From positions 2,205,543 to 2,269,542 of the forward strand of contig OU744452.1 of NCBI GenBank assembly GCA_916610825.1: a stretch of DNA of 64,000 nt, written 5' to 3'. Each line of letters opens with the position of its first letter. Positions within the stretch are counted from its first letter, which is position 1. The position numbers were made by a program, and so were the translations under genes. The notes beneath the pieces were generated by a model, which ran no database searches, had not been told where the DNA came from, and saw only the letters and a list, made by a program, of their open reading frames with translations. The stretch comes from Haliclystus octoradiatus. Taxonomy: Eukaryota; Cnidaria; Staurozoa; Stauromedusae; Haliclystidae. Shown in pieces: positions 53,862 through 64,000 of this stretch.

Positions 53862-56245
53862 CACACACTTGTATAGGGTCATTTGACGACAAGTGTTCGA
53901 TTAGAAATTAAAATTTACTATGAAATGCAGCTACATCTGATGATCGGAGTTGTGCATCGTCAACAGGTGGCCATTCACAACAGGGTATGGAAAAATGTTA
54001 TACAATATAAATATGAACAAAGAAAGTAGTTGATAAATGTAAATAAAAAACGAATTGATATAAATCAAGCTGCATGGATACTTATGCATGTACATTGTGT
54101 TTGCAGACAATCACGATTATTTCAGAGATTACAGGCATATCTTGTAGAAGTTCCACATTCTACACTACATAAATAACATAATTATATCTATCACCAATCG
54201 GATAACACTAATTGATGTCATCGAATGCTGCGACTTGTTCAAGTAGGAATCTGTCTTTCAATAAGAACACAATTATGTGAGACGTCGGAAATTTACTAAA
54301 AAAAACAATTGACAGGTTAAGCAATAGCCACAACAATAGTTTCAAATGTTGGTGATGTATAATTACTTCAAATATATCAGGTTGATAGGCTTAGAGAGTG
54401 GAAAATATATGTGACTGTCGATCGATAATGTATGATATTGATTGGGCCTCCTTACGAAAGTTCAAAACTTTTGACATATGGTAGATTTAGATTCTGTGAC
54501 TACATAGAACGACACCAAGTCATTTTGTTAGGCAAGAGATTTTCTTATTGCAGTCAAGCAAGTAACCATGCGTAAGAGTGTTTTACATCACATAATTGTC
54601 GTCTCGTCGATTGGTCGTGACTGCAGGTCATCCTGGTGAACTCTATTCGACTAGCACTTGTTAGCTAATTTCTTCGTTCTTCATTTTAACATAGATGATG
54701 TTGGCAGTCTTTTTACTTTATTTCATGACTGACTACTGGATTTGAACGGTTGAACCATTAACAAACTTAACACTCTTTCATTCTTTCTTGTTATTAGTCA
54801 CATTGATCATTACTATATTGAACATTTGATGATACTTTATTTTGGGAAATCATTTAGTATATCTTCTGTACTTCTTGCAATTCAAATTCAACATGTCTGC
54901 AGAGGATTGTATAGGCAATAAGCAATGTTCCAAAGAATTGCAATAAAATCACAAACCTAATTGCAAAAAGAAAACAATTTTGATCAATTTAGCATGCATG
55001 TATGTATGTTCATGTGAAGTAAAACTGATTGAGTGGTTTTATCATGTGTCAGCCCTCAGAAATAGTACCACATACATTAACAAAGGCAACTTTCTTTCAA
55101 CTCTTATACACATTCAATTTGACAGCCTAGCTGCCTATGGTAATTTCACTAGGTGGTAAGTGATTGTAAATTTTGTGAAGTATTGTATAGCCTAGTCAAA
55201 GTAAGTGTTGAGAGATTGGTCAATCCTTGTAGATTAGGCTAGCTAGTGAATTCGTTATAAGGTGACGCGTAACGGACTAACGGTTAATCTGTCAGTACTA
55301 ATCTTCAAGTCTCATAGTAAAATTTTTGCTACATAAGTTTGAGACTGAGAGCAATTAAAACACGGCAAACATGCATTTACCTGAGTATGGTTTTACTGGA
55401 TACCTATAAAAATGAGATATAAAAGATATCATGAAAGGAAAAGGTGCATTTTTAGCAAAATCGTCTAATAACATTTATCTTGAAATGTTAGGAGACGTTC
55501 AATGTAAAAACCAAACGATCGACTTCGTCTAGAGCATACAGGATAAAGATTTCAGTTACAGTAGTGGGTTGAATACTTACTGCTATAGTGTGCAAGATCA
55601 AATGATGGCTTATAGGAGCCAGAAACAGCCTGAACCAACTAGGAACATCAAAAATTCTTCCAAGAGTTAGAGGTACGCCTTCGACTTTCTTGAGCCCATT
55701 CGCACGAATCACAATAACCAACCAAATTGACAAGTTTTAGAGCAACACAGATTACATAATTACAAACTATTAGGTTGAAATAAACTTGAACGAAAAGGCA
55801 TCCAAGTTGACTGACTGTCTGATAAGTTTGATATCAGCCACGATTCATAGTTTCAAACAGTCGAGCAAGACAACAGACAACTCTGATTTGATTTGAATTT
55901 AGCGCAAAGGTGAGATTGCCATCCTGCGCACGCGCAAACAAATCATAAAGGCTGCAACTGCCTACCTAGCCTAGCTCCACAAGGCCCATTATTCCACCAC
56001 GTACCTGCGCTCATCTGGTCAAACGCAGCCGCAGGTCAAGTGAAGTACAGGGGCATGTGGCACAGGTCTACTGCCTACCAAATAGTCACTGCGTTTCATT
56101 TTTGAGATAATTAGTCTGCAACCTGCATGAAGCCAGAATAAGAGAAGTTCTGTCTAAATGTTCTGTTGATATTGTAATTGTATTCTTCAAATATAGAACT
56201 AGGAATCATTTATAATGATCCATCAAGACTTCTAGATTGACTAAA
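53862..56245. other. intergenic region without a recognised gene
   Basis: No coding region is convincing. A minus-strand open stretch at 55488-55733 (81 aa) with a GTAAGT near 55580 could be part of a divergent gene but has no motif. The part 55900-56240, just before MRPL43, is less AT-rich and probably holds its promoter. Confidence 0.5.
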
Positions 56246-56352
56246 ATGAGTAATCTGTTTAGCATTTCTTGGCGTTTTGGTAGCCATGTTTGCCAATTTA
56301 AGCGCATTAATTTCCAATTTTGCAAACACGATGGAAGCAGTAGAGGATTAAG
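56246..56352 (+). CDS. MRPL43: MRPL43 exon 1
   Basis: The ATG at 56246 opens SNLFSISWRFGSHVCQFKR, and the exon ends in DGSSRGLR with donor AG|GTAGGT (phase 2). It aligns well with the mL43 N terminus, which has few residues before this block. Confidence 0.85.
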
Positions 56353-59300
56353 GTAGGTAGGCCTATGTATGAGGATGATGCTAGCTTATTTCAAGCGAAA
56401 CGCAATACTTTTTCAAATTAAAGGAGTTGAGTGAGCCAGTTGAGTTCAATTTTTACAGTGGTTGAGCTCTGACTTGGCTACTGTCTGAGTGTGCAAAATT
56501 CAAAAATCAAATAGAATAAGCCGGTGTTGTCCATAGTGGAATCCTTGAATTTGGAACGCCGGATATTTACGCCAAAATTACGCCACGCCAAATCAGAATT
56601 ATCAAATTTCCACGCCAAGGAAATCAAATTGGCGTAAAATCAACTCAATTCTACGCCGGATATATCCGGCGTAACATACATGGATTCCACTATTAGATGT
56701 GGTCTCTCCTTTAATGCTTGTAGGTGGTCTGGAGGCCAACGCAAAGGTACCGACTTATCTACTTAGACCAAGCTGAAGGCGAGGCAATGGACCCCCCAGA
56801 GCGCCACTATCAAACTGAACCGGCCTTGCCTGTGCCTAAGCTGATTCTAATTTCATTTTATTGACAAAATCATAGAGTGGAACATTATCTGAAGAACCAG
56901 CACAGCCACGGCACCAAGACTACTTCCATTGCAAACATCGGCATTTTCTAAGGATGTGTAACAAAATTTGCTCCGTTTCTGCCAAGTTTACCTTGTAAAT
57001 ATAAAAGAAAGTTGCATCTCAGCTGAAAGAATATTTGTCAAATAACAACTTGAATGAATTATTTCAATCAGCTTATAAAGAATTTCATAGCACAGAAACA
57101 GCTCTTCTTCGTGTGCAAAATAGTATTCTTCGCACTCTTGAAAGTCAAGGCTCTGTTCTTCTTCTTTTGTTGGACCTTTCTGCTGCTTTTGACACGGTTG
57201 ATCATTGCATCTTGTTATCCCGATTATCATCAAAGTTTGGAATAAAAGGTGCTGCCCTTGATTGGTTTAAATCGTATCTGCATAGTCGAGAACAATTTGT
57301 ATACATTGATGATTCAAGATCTAAATCAAAGAGTCTTAATTGTGGAATTCCCCAGGGATCTGTACTTGGACCAATTTTATATCTTCTATACACGTCTCCT
57401 ATTGGTGATATTTTGCGAAAACACAACGTTCAATTTCATTTATATGTAGATGACATCCAAATTTTTATAACTTTTCAACCTTCGGTTAATGGAGAATTTC
57501 AATCTGCCATCAGCAAAATTGAAGCCTGTGTTGCTGATATAGATAAATGGATGTCGATTAACAAGCTAAATTTGAACAAGAGAAAAATTGAGATACTGCA
57601 CATTGGTTCTCGATTTCGTCATCAACCTTCTTTTCTATCTCTCAATTTTGTTGACAAGCATATCATTCCAACATCATCTGCACGTAATATTGGTGTTGTA
57701 TTAGACAAAGATTTATCAATGACTAAGCACATCAATACTGTATGCAAATCATCTTTTTACCACCTACGTTGCATTTCTAAGATCAGAAAGTACCTCAATT
57801 TACATACCTCAAAAATTTTGGTTCATACTTTTGTATCGTCCAAAATCGACAACTGTAACTCTTTATAGTTTGGCCTGAACAAGTGTTTAATTCAAAAATT
57901 ACAGCGTATTCAAAATGCAGCAGCAAGACTTATCACATTAACCTGCAAATATGAGAATATCAAGCCTATTTTATATGAACTACACTGGCTTCCAGTAGAG
58001 CAACGTATTAAATTCAAGATTTTATTACTGACTTTCAAGTCCTTACATGGACTTGCACCGACATAATTACGTGAACTACTTGTTGAGTATTGCCCTAAGA
58101 GATGTATAAGATCATCATCTGGTAATTTATTGACAGTTCCATCTACTAATATGAAATCATATGGTGATAGAGCATTTTCTGTGGCTGCTCCAACTTTATG
58201 GAAAATATATCGAAAGATTTGCAAGGTTGTAAATCATTACGTATATTCAAGAGTAAACTGAAAACATATCTATTTTGCATTTTGTTTCCTCAATCATACT
58301 TAATTGTTGTATGAAATTTTAGATATTATCATATTAATGTTCTTAAATTAGTTAATTTTACCCTTCATGTTTTTGGTTAGTTTATTACTACAAATTATGA
58401 AGCGCTTAGAACATAACGCTATAAGCGCTATATAAATATTATTATTATTACTATCATTATTATTATAAATTCTTCGATTGAAAACAGCACCTCGTCAATT
58501 CTTTAAAGCCGCAAACCAACGACATTTTGATTTCCTTCTTCCAAGCAACCTGTCCCACACTCGTGCAAGCCGCAGCTTCTCTCAAACCAAGTTACGCCAT
58601 ATCAAGCAAATCTTTTCCAAACTTAGAAACTGTTGACTTAATCAACTCAAAAGTTATTATTACTACCATTGGAGATTGCTATAGAGGTCATTCCATAGCA
58701 AATCACACAGTTTGACCCTCACCCTCTTCGATTTTGTTCCTATTTGGTATGCAAGTACAACTTGACATGCTGAGTCCAAAAATGAAACTATTTTCTTCAA
58801 ATTCCAAAAAGAAAATATTTCATCGCACTGCAAAGTTTACCAAAGAGATGTATATATAGGAAAAAGGTACATTTTGAATTGATATATCTCGGTCATTTCT
58901 ACTTCAATTGTAGTTAAATACTAAATACATTCTCCAGATACTCCTTGCGATAGATTTTGTCTTAAATTTTGTTTACTTGGAATAATAACAAAATCAAAAC
59001 TGTAAGTACACTTGGAAAAAAGTGGTAACCATCGATTTTAAATTCAACACTCGAAATAGTAGAGTCTAGGTAGCTTAATGGTCTCCATGTATGTTTTATC
59101 AGTTCTGAATTGCACTTGAAAGCGCTATCGAGAATTTAATGCTTCAAAATTGATTTTTTCTGTTTCCTGTGCTAACTTTCGAGCTGTAAAAGTTGGTAAC
59201 GCCTAGATGTCAGTTTAGTGTTTTGACCACATTTGCGTTCATCATTTTTCGTTGTTATTTTGAGATGCCATCTTGCAGAGTTCACATGTCATCAATAGTT

Positions 59301-62300
59301 TATTTTAAGTATTTATCAAATGCAATTTTATCATTCATGAAATAGACAAGTTGACTACAAAGCTACAATATAATAAAATCGTTATCGTAAGTCAACTTTT
59401 GAAGGCGGACTTTGATGATGTCTGTTTGCGCTTGGTTTGCGTGACTAAATATCGATTTCAAGATTATCCAACATATTTGAAGTAGTGTTATGTAATCACA
59501 ATTATTGCGACTTTCTGTAGTGAAAATATATAAAGAGTATCTGAATAATTATAGTGATAATAATTTATTTGACACATGGCATCTTTTAGGAAAACTATCA
59601 ACTATCAGAAACTTCATGGCATGTTCAAATGACAGTTTACTTACAGTATATTATAGCATTTTCTAAAACTTCTAATGTACTGCGTTCCAATCAAACTTTA
59701 ATTAAAGCATTACTATGGATATATGCCTCTGGTAAGAATAATAAATATCACTAAACAAGTCTAAATTATGGACTTTCAAGATGTAAAAGTTTTGAATGAA
59801 CTAAGGGTAGCCTCATATTCTCGGAAATATGATACAGAGATTGCTGTTTTTTAACTGTTTTTTATAATGTAAATAGTCACGCTACTATATTCAAAAATCG
59901 AGTTTCATTTTTTAGGATTCAATAAGAACTATCTTATAAAATATGATTTATTTATCAAGTTGAATAACCAGATATGCATAACACATAATATAGCAATTAA
60001 CATTTATGGCTAGCTATATACGATAGTAAGAAGTGATCTGTATTTTAATTCCTTTGATTGGATTGAATGGATGAAGTTAAAAATAATAAGACAAACTGTT
60101 TACATTTTATGAGCTGTTTGTTTGTTAAAATAATCTAATTTTTGGACTCAGCATATCAAGTTGTACTTGCATACCAAGTAGGAACAAAATCAAAGAAGGT
60201 GAGGGTCAAACTCTGTGATTTGCTATGGAATGACCAATAGGATTATATTATTATAGCAGCAATCATCATGCGTGCTTTGACTTGTCGAAATAGTTGCCTG
60301 TTGGTCTAGTGATGTACCACCGTAGCTGTGATTAGCATGTTCAACACAAATGATTAGCTTCCTTCTTGTTCAGAGTAAAAGCGACGTCGCCATTCTGGCA
60401 AACATCGTCCTATCCAGGTATTTTTCACTGTATTATTTCATTATTTCCAGTGCCACCTTGTACTTGTAGTTGCAGTTGCCAGGTCCGTAACTATAACTGC
60501 CCCCACATTCACCTTGTTTGTCTCGACTGAATTGCGAAGACCTGCTAATCATTGCATGTTGTTCTACCGTAAACCTTCATAGTAAATTATCTATCTATTC
60601 GACTGCCAATTATAGTCAAGGTAAAAATCAATGTTGCAGAAGATGCTTTGTTGAACATACGCACTAGCCGCTAGACCACATGCTCGTAGCTAACTTACCA
60701 AATTCGTTATTCATATACAGCATAAATTTTTTCAAAAATACTGCTCTCCACTTACTGTCTACCCACAATTGTTTTACTCTTCTTTTGAACTACATCTATT
60801 TATCTACTAAAATAGGTCGTCCTAAAATTTTCCCCAAAAATGCAGCCTTCTGTTTTCTGTTTTCACTAATGATTTTATTCTCACAAATAATGTACTACTA
60901 TCAATCTACTAAAATGAGGCCTAGAAAAAGGGTTTCAATTTATTTTACCTGCATCGCTGCCCCAAGGTGCATTCCATTCTTGCTGAACCTCGCGCGTGTG
61001 ATTCAATGTGCAATTTTCATCTGAAGTTTACTGTGCCTCCGTTTGCAGCATATATTAATAGCCTATCTTTCAAAGTAGTTGCATAACAGCCTACTGTTCA
61101 GTACGGTTCTTTGACGCCACGTTAGCTGAATACAGCAATTGAACATCAGATACCGTCTGTCACCCTGTTTCTTCGGCCCCTCTCATTAAGGCATATTACG
61201 CGTAAGCACTTTTCTTCTTTGTCCAGCCTACGACTACTAACTGGTGACATCACTGGCGACATGAACACGTTGATTAATAAAACAATTTCTGCGTGCAATA
61301 AAGTGAATTAGAGAATAAAAGAAACCGTATGCCCACCAACCCCTGCCTAGTCCTGCAACCCTCTCTGTCTCTTCTGTGCTACCCCTGCCGAACCACCAAA
61401 CGATCACTGCGCTACCACCAAACAACAACCGTCTGCAGATGATACCAACACACACACGATTAGTCGATTAATAAGAAGGAGAATGACAATGTAGCCGAGA
61501 ACTAGCACCATTTTTGGAAACATTTGATTTTTGCGGGCTCACTCATGCAGCTGTTTCCAAATTTGAGTAATTTATCACTGTGTCATTCGACAGCATATAT
61601 CAACATAAATGGACAATGGTGAACTACGCTGTGCACTACTAATAGCCCAGTTGCAGAGTTAGGCTTGGCCACCCTGGAATAATAATTCAAGTATCGCGAA
61701 ACGTTCACAAAATTTTTAAGGAATCATCGAATCTCTTATCTATTTGGAATAAAACAATTTTGCTAATTATTAACAATAAACTATTTATCTAAAAAAACTT
61801 TTTATCTGATGTAAAGAAAACAGTAATATGAAATGCCTGCTTCCGCGAGAGAATATTCCCACCCTCTGATATGTCCTCAAAAAGTGCCCTCTTTTGAAAC
61901 CATCTAATTGCTGTGGCGCTAACTTCTGCTCTTGTCACAATTATTACCCTATCACAAATAGCCTTAATTTGTCTATGTCTAGTGTAGATGTTTCACGTGT
62001 AACTCGAGTTTAATATTTTGAACTATTTTTAATCTCCCAGGAATAATTTTCTACTTGATCATTGTCTCGAACATTACTTAGTTATATAGAACAAAGCAGA
62101 AATCTTATTTTCTGCTGAGGAGCTTCCGTTGGCTATTTTGGGACTTTCCTATTTCTTGAAACTTTCTTCAAACAATTTTACTTAATTATCTCTATTTTCT
62201 TTTTCATAAACAGGGATTTCATCAATAATCATGTTGTCCACTTTTCTGAAATGAATCCTGGGATTGCCATTTATGTTACACCCAGAAAAAATAGACATCC

Positions 62301-63546
62301 TCGACTCGTTGCAAATTATAGTTAAGTAGCAAAACTAATAACTTATTATTTTGTTGTTGTTTTTGTTACCATGTTATAGCTGCTGAATAAATTGCTCCTC
62401 AGTTATAATTAGTATTCAAGCTGTCGATTAACAAATGCTCATTTCTCGCTCTGACCTGTGCCTATTTTTGATAAGCATATAATATTTCAAATGCACAATC
62501 CAAAGTCAACTAGATAAAACTACAGTAAAAAGTTCCCAGCTGCTTTCTCATTATAACTAACCGAATTTGCTCCTGATTTCTCTGCTTTATACTGACATTA
62601 TCTATGGCATTGATTGCCATTGTGTTTGATTCATCAAAATGGAGCATCGTTATTCCATGACAACGAATCATTTGAGAATAAAAATCACCAAGAAAGACTT
62701 TCAAGTTTTACGTTTGTCAAGAAATTTAATGTGAATAGGCAACTAAGAGGAACTTTTCGTACGTAGTACTAATCTTCACCAGTTCATTTGAATTTTAAAC
62801 ATTTTATAAAAGAACAACCATCTGCACATAGCAACGTCACATTTTTGCATGATAAATTATTAGGTTAACTCGACATCTTATATCAATCTCAATATCTCTT
62901 ATAAAATCCCCTCTTGTGATTTATTTTGTATAGTTTTCTTCGTCTTTGAGCACTGTAACAATCTCTTACACATAGTCCCTATTAGGTGATCTTCATTTAG
63001 AACATAGACCTAAAGCAATAGAATAATTATTTTTGAACATTCTAAAGTGACCACTATAGAAAGGGTGGCCTTTATATGCAGGGTTGATTCAATAGAATCA
63101 TTCCCTTTGAACGTTGCTGAAGTAACCTCTATAGACAGGTGCTCCTTACATACACGGTTGATGTACCCAGTAGTACATTATTGTCAGTTTTAACGTTACT
63201 GGAGTGATCACTATAGACAGGTGGCCTTTATATACAGGGCTGTTGTGGTACAATTGATCTGACATATAATCCATCACCGATCATTCTATGGAAGTCTAAA
63301 CTTAAATGTGAAATCGTAACAATAACTATATATTTTGTTACAGTGAATGGTCAGAATAAAAATATATGTGTAAAGAATATGACCCCTGAAGAAATTGACG
63401 AATGGGTCATTCGACTAAAAAGTGAAAGTGGCTTGCCATGGCGAGAGGAACGCCTGAGAAAAAGTTGGTTTACAGATAAACCATCTATCCAAGGCACATG
63501 GCATCCGTTTTTAAATAAACCTCCAATTGATTTACGTATTATGTAA
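56246..63546 (+). CDS. MRPL43: mitochondrial large-subunit ribosomal protein mL43 (MRPL43), 3 exons, 138 aa
   Basis: Exons: 56246-56352, 62214-62320, 63344-63546. The phases match (2, then 1), all introns are GT-AG, and the joined frame is 417 nt with one stop. The N-terminal exon ends in the conserved HDGSSRGLR. The middle exon has NPGIAIYV and PRLVANY. The last exon has PSIQGTWHPFLNKPP, a hallmark of the mL43 C terminus. mL43 is a thioredoxin-like-fold protein of the mitochondrial ribosome large subunit and is imported into mitochondria; the N terminus here is short, as in relatives. Recognition rests on memory of the family, not on a search. Confidence 0.9.
56534..56692. mobile_element. 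palindromic MITE, 159 bp
   Basis: TAGTGGAATCC plus AACGCCGGATAT on the left return inverted as ATATCCGGCGT plus GGATTCCACTA on the right. The middle repeats acgcca and tggcgt words. TA at both ends suggests a Tc1/mariner type. Confidence 0.72.
57000..58470 (+). mobile_element. 5'-truncated CR1/L2-type LINE
   Basis: The coding part starts inside the RT domain and continues to a typical C terminus. The 3' end has aagcgctatataaat followed by an (ATT)n run, the tail design of L2-like LINEs. No 5' region or endonuclease is present. Confidence 0.85.
57015..58260 (+). pseudogene. CR1/L2-type reverse transcriptase, C-terminal part
   Basis: The frame reads LSNNNLNELFQSAYKEFHST, then VLLLLLDLSAAFDTVDH, then GIPQGSVLGPILYLLY and the catalytic YVDD. 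It stays open to a stop at 57866-57868. Beyond this the same frame continues with AAARLITL, LHWLPVEQRIKFK and YGDRAFSVAAPTLW, broken by stops near 58063 and 58260. RT would copy LINE RNA at a nicked target. Confidence 0.88.
58686..60235. mobile_element. element with about 110-bp terminal inverted repeats, 1550 bp
   Basis: The left end starts GGTCATTCCATAGCAAATCA and the right end is its complement; similarity continues through gaccctcacc, ttgttcct and ttggtatgcaagtacaactt to ctgagtccaaaaat. Mismatches are few. The centre is AT-rich without frames. I found no clear target duplication, so the superfamily is open. Confidence 0.82.
62214..62320 (+). CDS. MRPL43: MRPL43 exon 2
   Basis: The acceptor TTCATAAACAG is followed by G that completes the Arg codon of exon 1, then DFINNHVVHFSEMNPG and IAIYVTPRKNRHPRLVANY. 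The donor is A|GTTAAGT, phase 1, and the A joins TG of exon 3 to give Met. Confidence 0.88.
62321..63343 (+). other. intron 2 of MRPL43
   Basis: A three-copy degenerate repeat lies at 63034-63245; the remainder is AT-rich with no feature. Confidence 0.8.
63034..63245. repeat. three degenerate tandem copies, about 75-80 bp each
   Basis: Each copy contains aacgttRctgRagtgaYc-like sequence, then ctatagacaggtggcctttatat and acagggttga. The copies differ by roughly a fifth. Confidence 0.8.
63344..63546 (+). CDS. MRPL43: MRPL43 exon 3
   Basis: The acceptor TTTTGTTACAG opens the exon. The reading goes NGQNKNICVKNMTPEEIDEW, then a helix, then FTDKPSIQGTWHPFLNKPP, and stops with TAA at 63544-63546. 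This C-terminal motif is the clearest evidence for mL43. Confidence 0.9.
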
Positions 63547-64000
63547 AAGAGAACACTTGTTAAATTGTGATTAAATGTTAATATGATACTAATCATCTAG
63601 CTGAAACTGTTTAATTGTATGTGGATAAATCCTTCTTCATCAAAACTTTTCTTTAGAACGCAGTGAGTATCATTCAACATTGATATGAACATGGGGAGTG
63701 TACATGTGTGTGTGTTACTGTAACCAGATATGACAGACAGTTGTAGAGCTAGGATGTTCCCCTTTACAAGGGTATACTTTTCTGGTTCATGGAATTAATT
63801 AACATGATGTGATCAAATAGAGAAAAAAAACATCTGATGATCTCATTCTCATCTGATTAAAACTTTAGTAACAATAATTAAATAATGTGTTTATATATTG
63901 ACTACTAAGTATAAATAATAATTATTTGAATCAACATGTTTGTGTATGTATTTTTTTAAAGTATCATTTACGAAGCATTCCAAGTTAAACAATTAAAAAA
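63547..64000 (+). other. 3' flank of MRPL43
   Basis: ATTAAA occurs at 63570-63575, 24 nt after the stop, and again near the window end; either could serve as a poly(A) signal. Nothing else is seen. Confidence 0.45.

Larger units (their letters stand above)
56353..62213 (+). other. intron 1 of MRPL43
   Basis: It holds a palindromic MITE (56534-56692), a 5'-truncated LINE (57000-58470) and a long-TIR element (58686-60235). I see no coding sequence in 60236-62213; open stretches at 60680-61024 (plus) and 61237-61455 (minus) have no motif. Confidence 0.8.

Noticed and set aside
55488..55733. First exon of a gene divergent from MRPL43
   Set aside because: A GTAAGT donor exists near 55580, but there is no recognisable protein motif and no second exon was found.
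61237..61455. 72-aa minus-strand gene
   Set aside because: It is a chance frame in a less AT-rich patch of MRPL43 intron 1, with no motif.

Overview
The window is nuclear DNA from an invertebrate animal. It is AT-rich, its genes carry long introns, and it is packed with transposons of nearly every eukaryotic class. Two host genes are visible: a very long LRR-Roc-COR-caspase gene and the gene for mitochondrial ribosomal protein mL43 (MRPL43). The U2-associated Tx1-type LINE, the Polinton remains and the ROCO gene suit a marine invertebrate, possibly a deuterostome, but the sequence does not settle the taxon.

Positions 1-17617 hold no host gene and are a nest of transposons. A Tx1/Keno-like LINE lies on the minus strand (1-5254). 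Its 5' end is joined to the first 34 nt of U2 snRNA (5255-5288), and that U2 piece abuts a Polinton-type capsid gene. The Polinton remnant (5300-11520, minus) was broken by a hAT transposon with a perfect 8-bp target duplication (5512-8996), which itself carries a solo LTR with a 5-bp duplication (5760-6400). A TTAA-type element (9676-10875) and a Gypsy retroelement (11521-14108) also interrupt it. Next come a foldback element with a 41-bp satellite (14216-16221) and the 3' end of a second Gypsy element (16222-17617).

Positions 17841-48007 hold the main find. Eleven plus-strand exons (18818-47705), joined at GT-AG introns with matching phases, give one open frame of 1360 codons. Domain order is a new N-terminal region, leucine-rich repeats, a Roc GTPase, COR, a Cys-containing segment, a short acidic linker and a C-terminal caspase with His and Cys intact. 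The likely mode of action is a GTP-regulated, ligand-sensing platform that brings its own caspase domains together, an inference from the Roc-COR and caspase families. A broken copy of the 5' end lies just upstream (17841-18555). The introns hold MITEs, a hAT relic, a palindromic MULE-like element with a nested hAT MITE, a complete Gypsy element (35652-39872, TSD AAAAG) and an 81-bp satellite.

Positions 48119-53342 are a decayed Helitron (minus strand; Rep plus Pif1-type helicase) that received a tRNA-derived SINE with a 9-bp duplication. Positions 53322-53861 carry a spaced repeat. Positions 56246-63546 contain the complete three-exon MRPL43 gene, whose first intron hosts a 5'-truncated CR1/L2-type LINE and a 1.55-kb element with long terminal inverted repeats.
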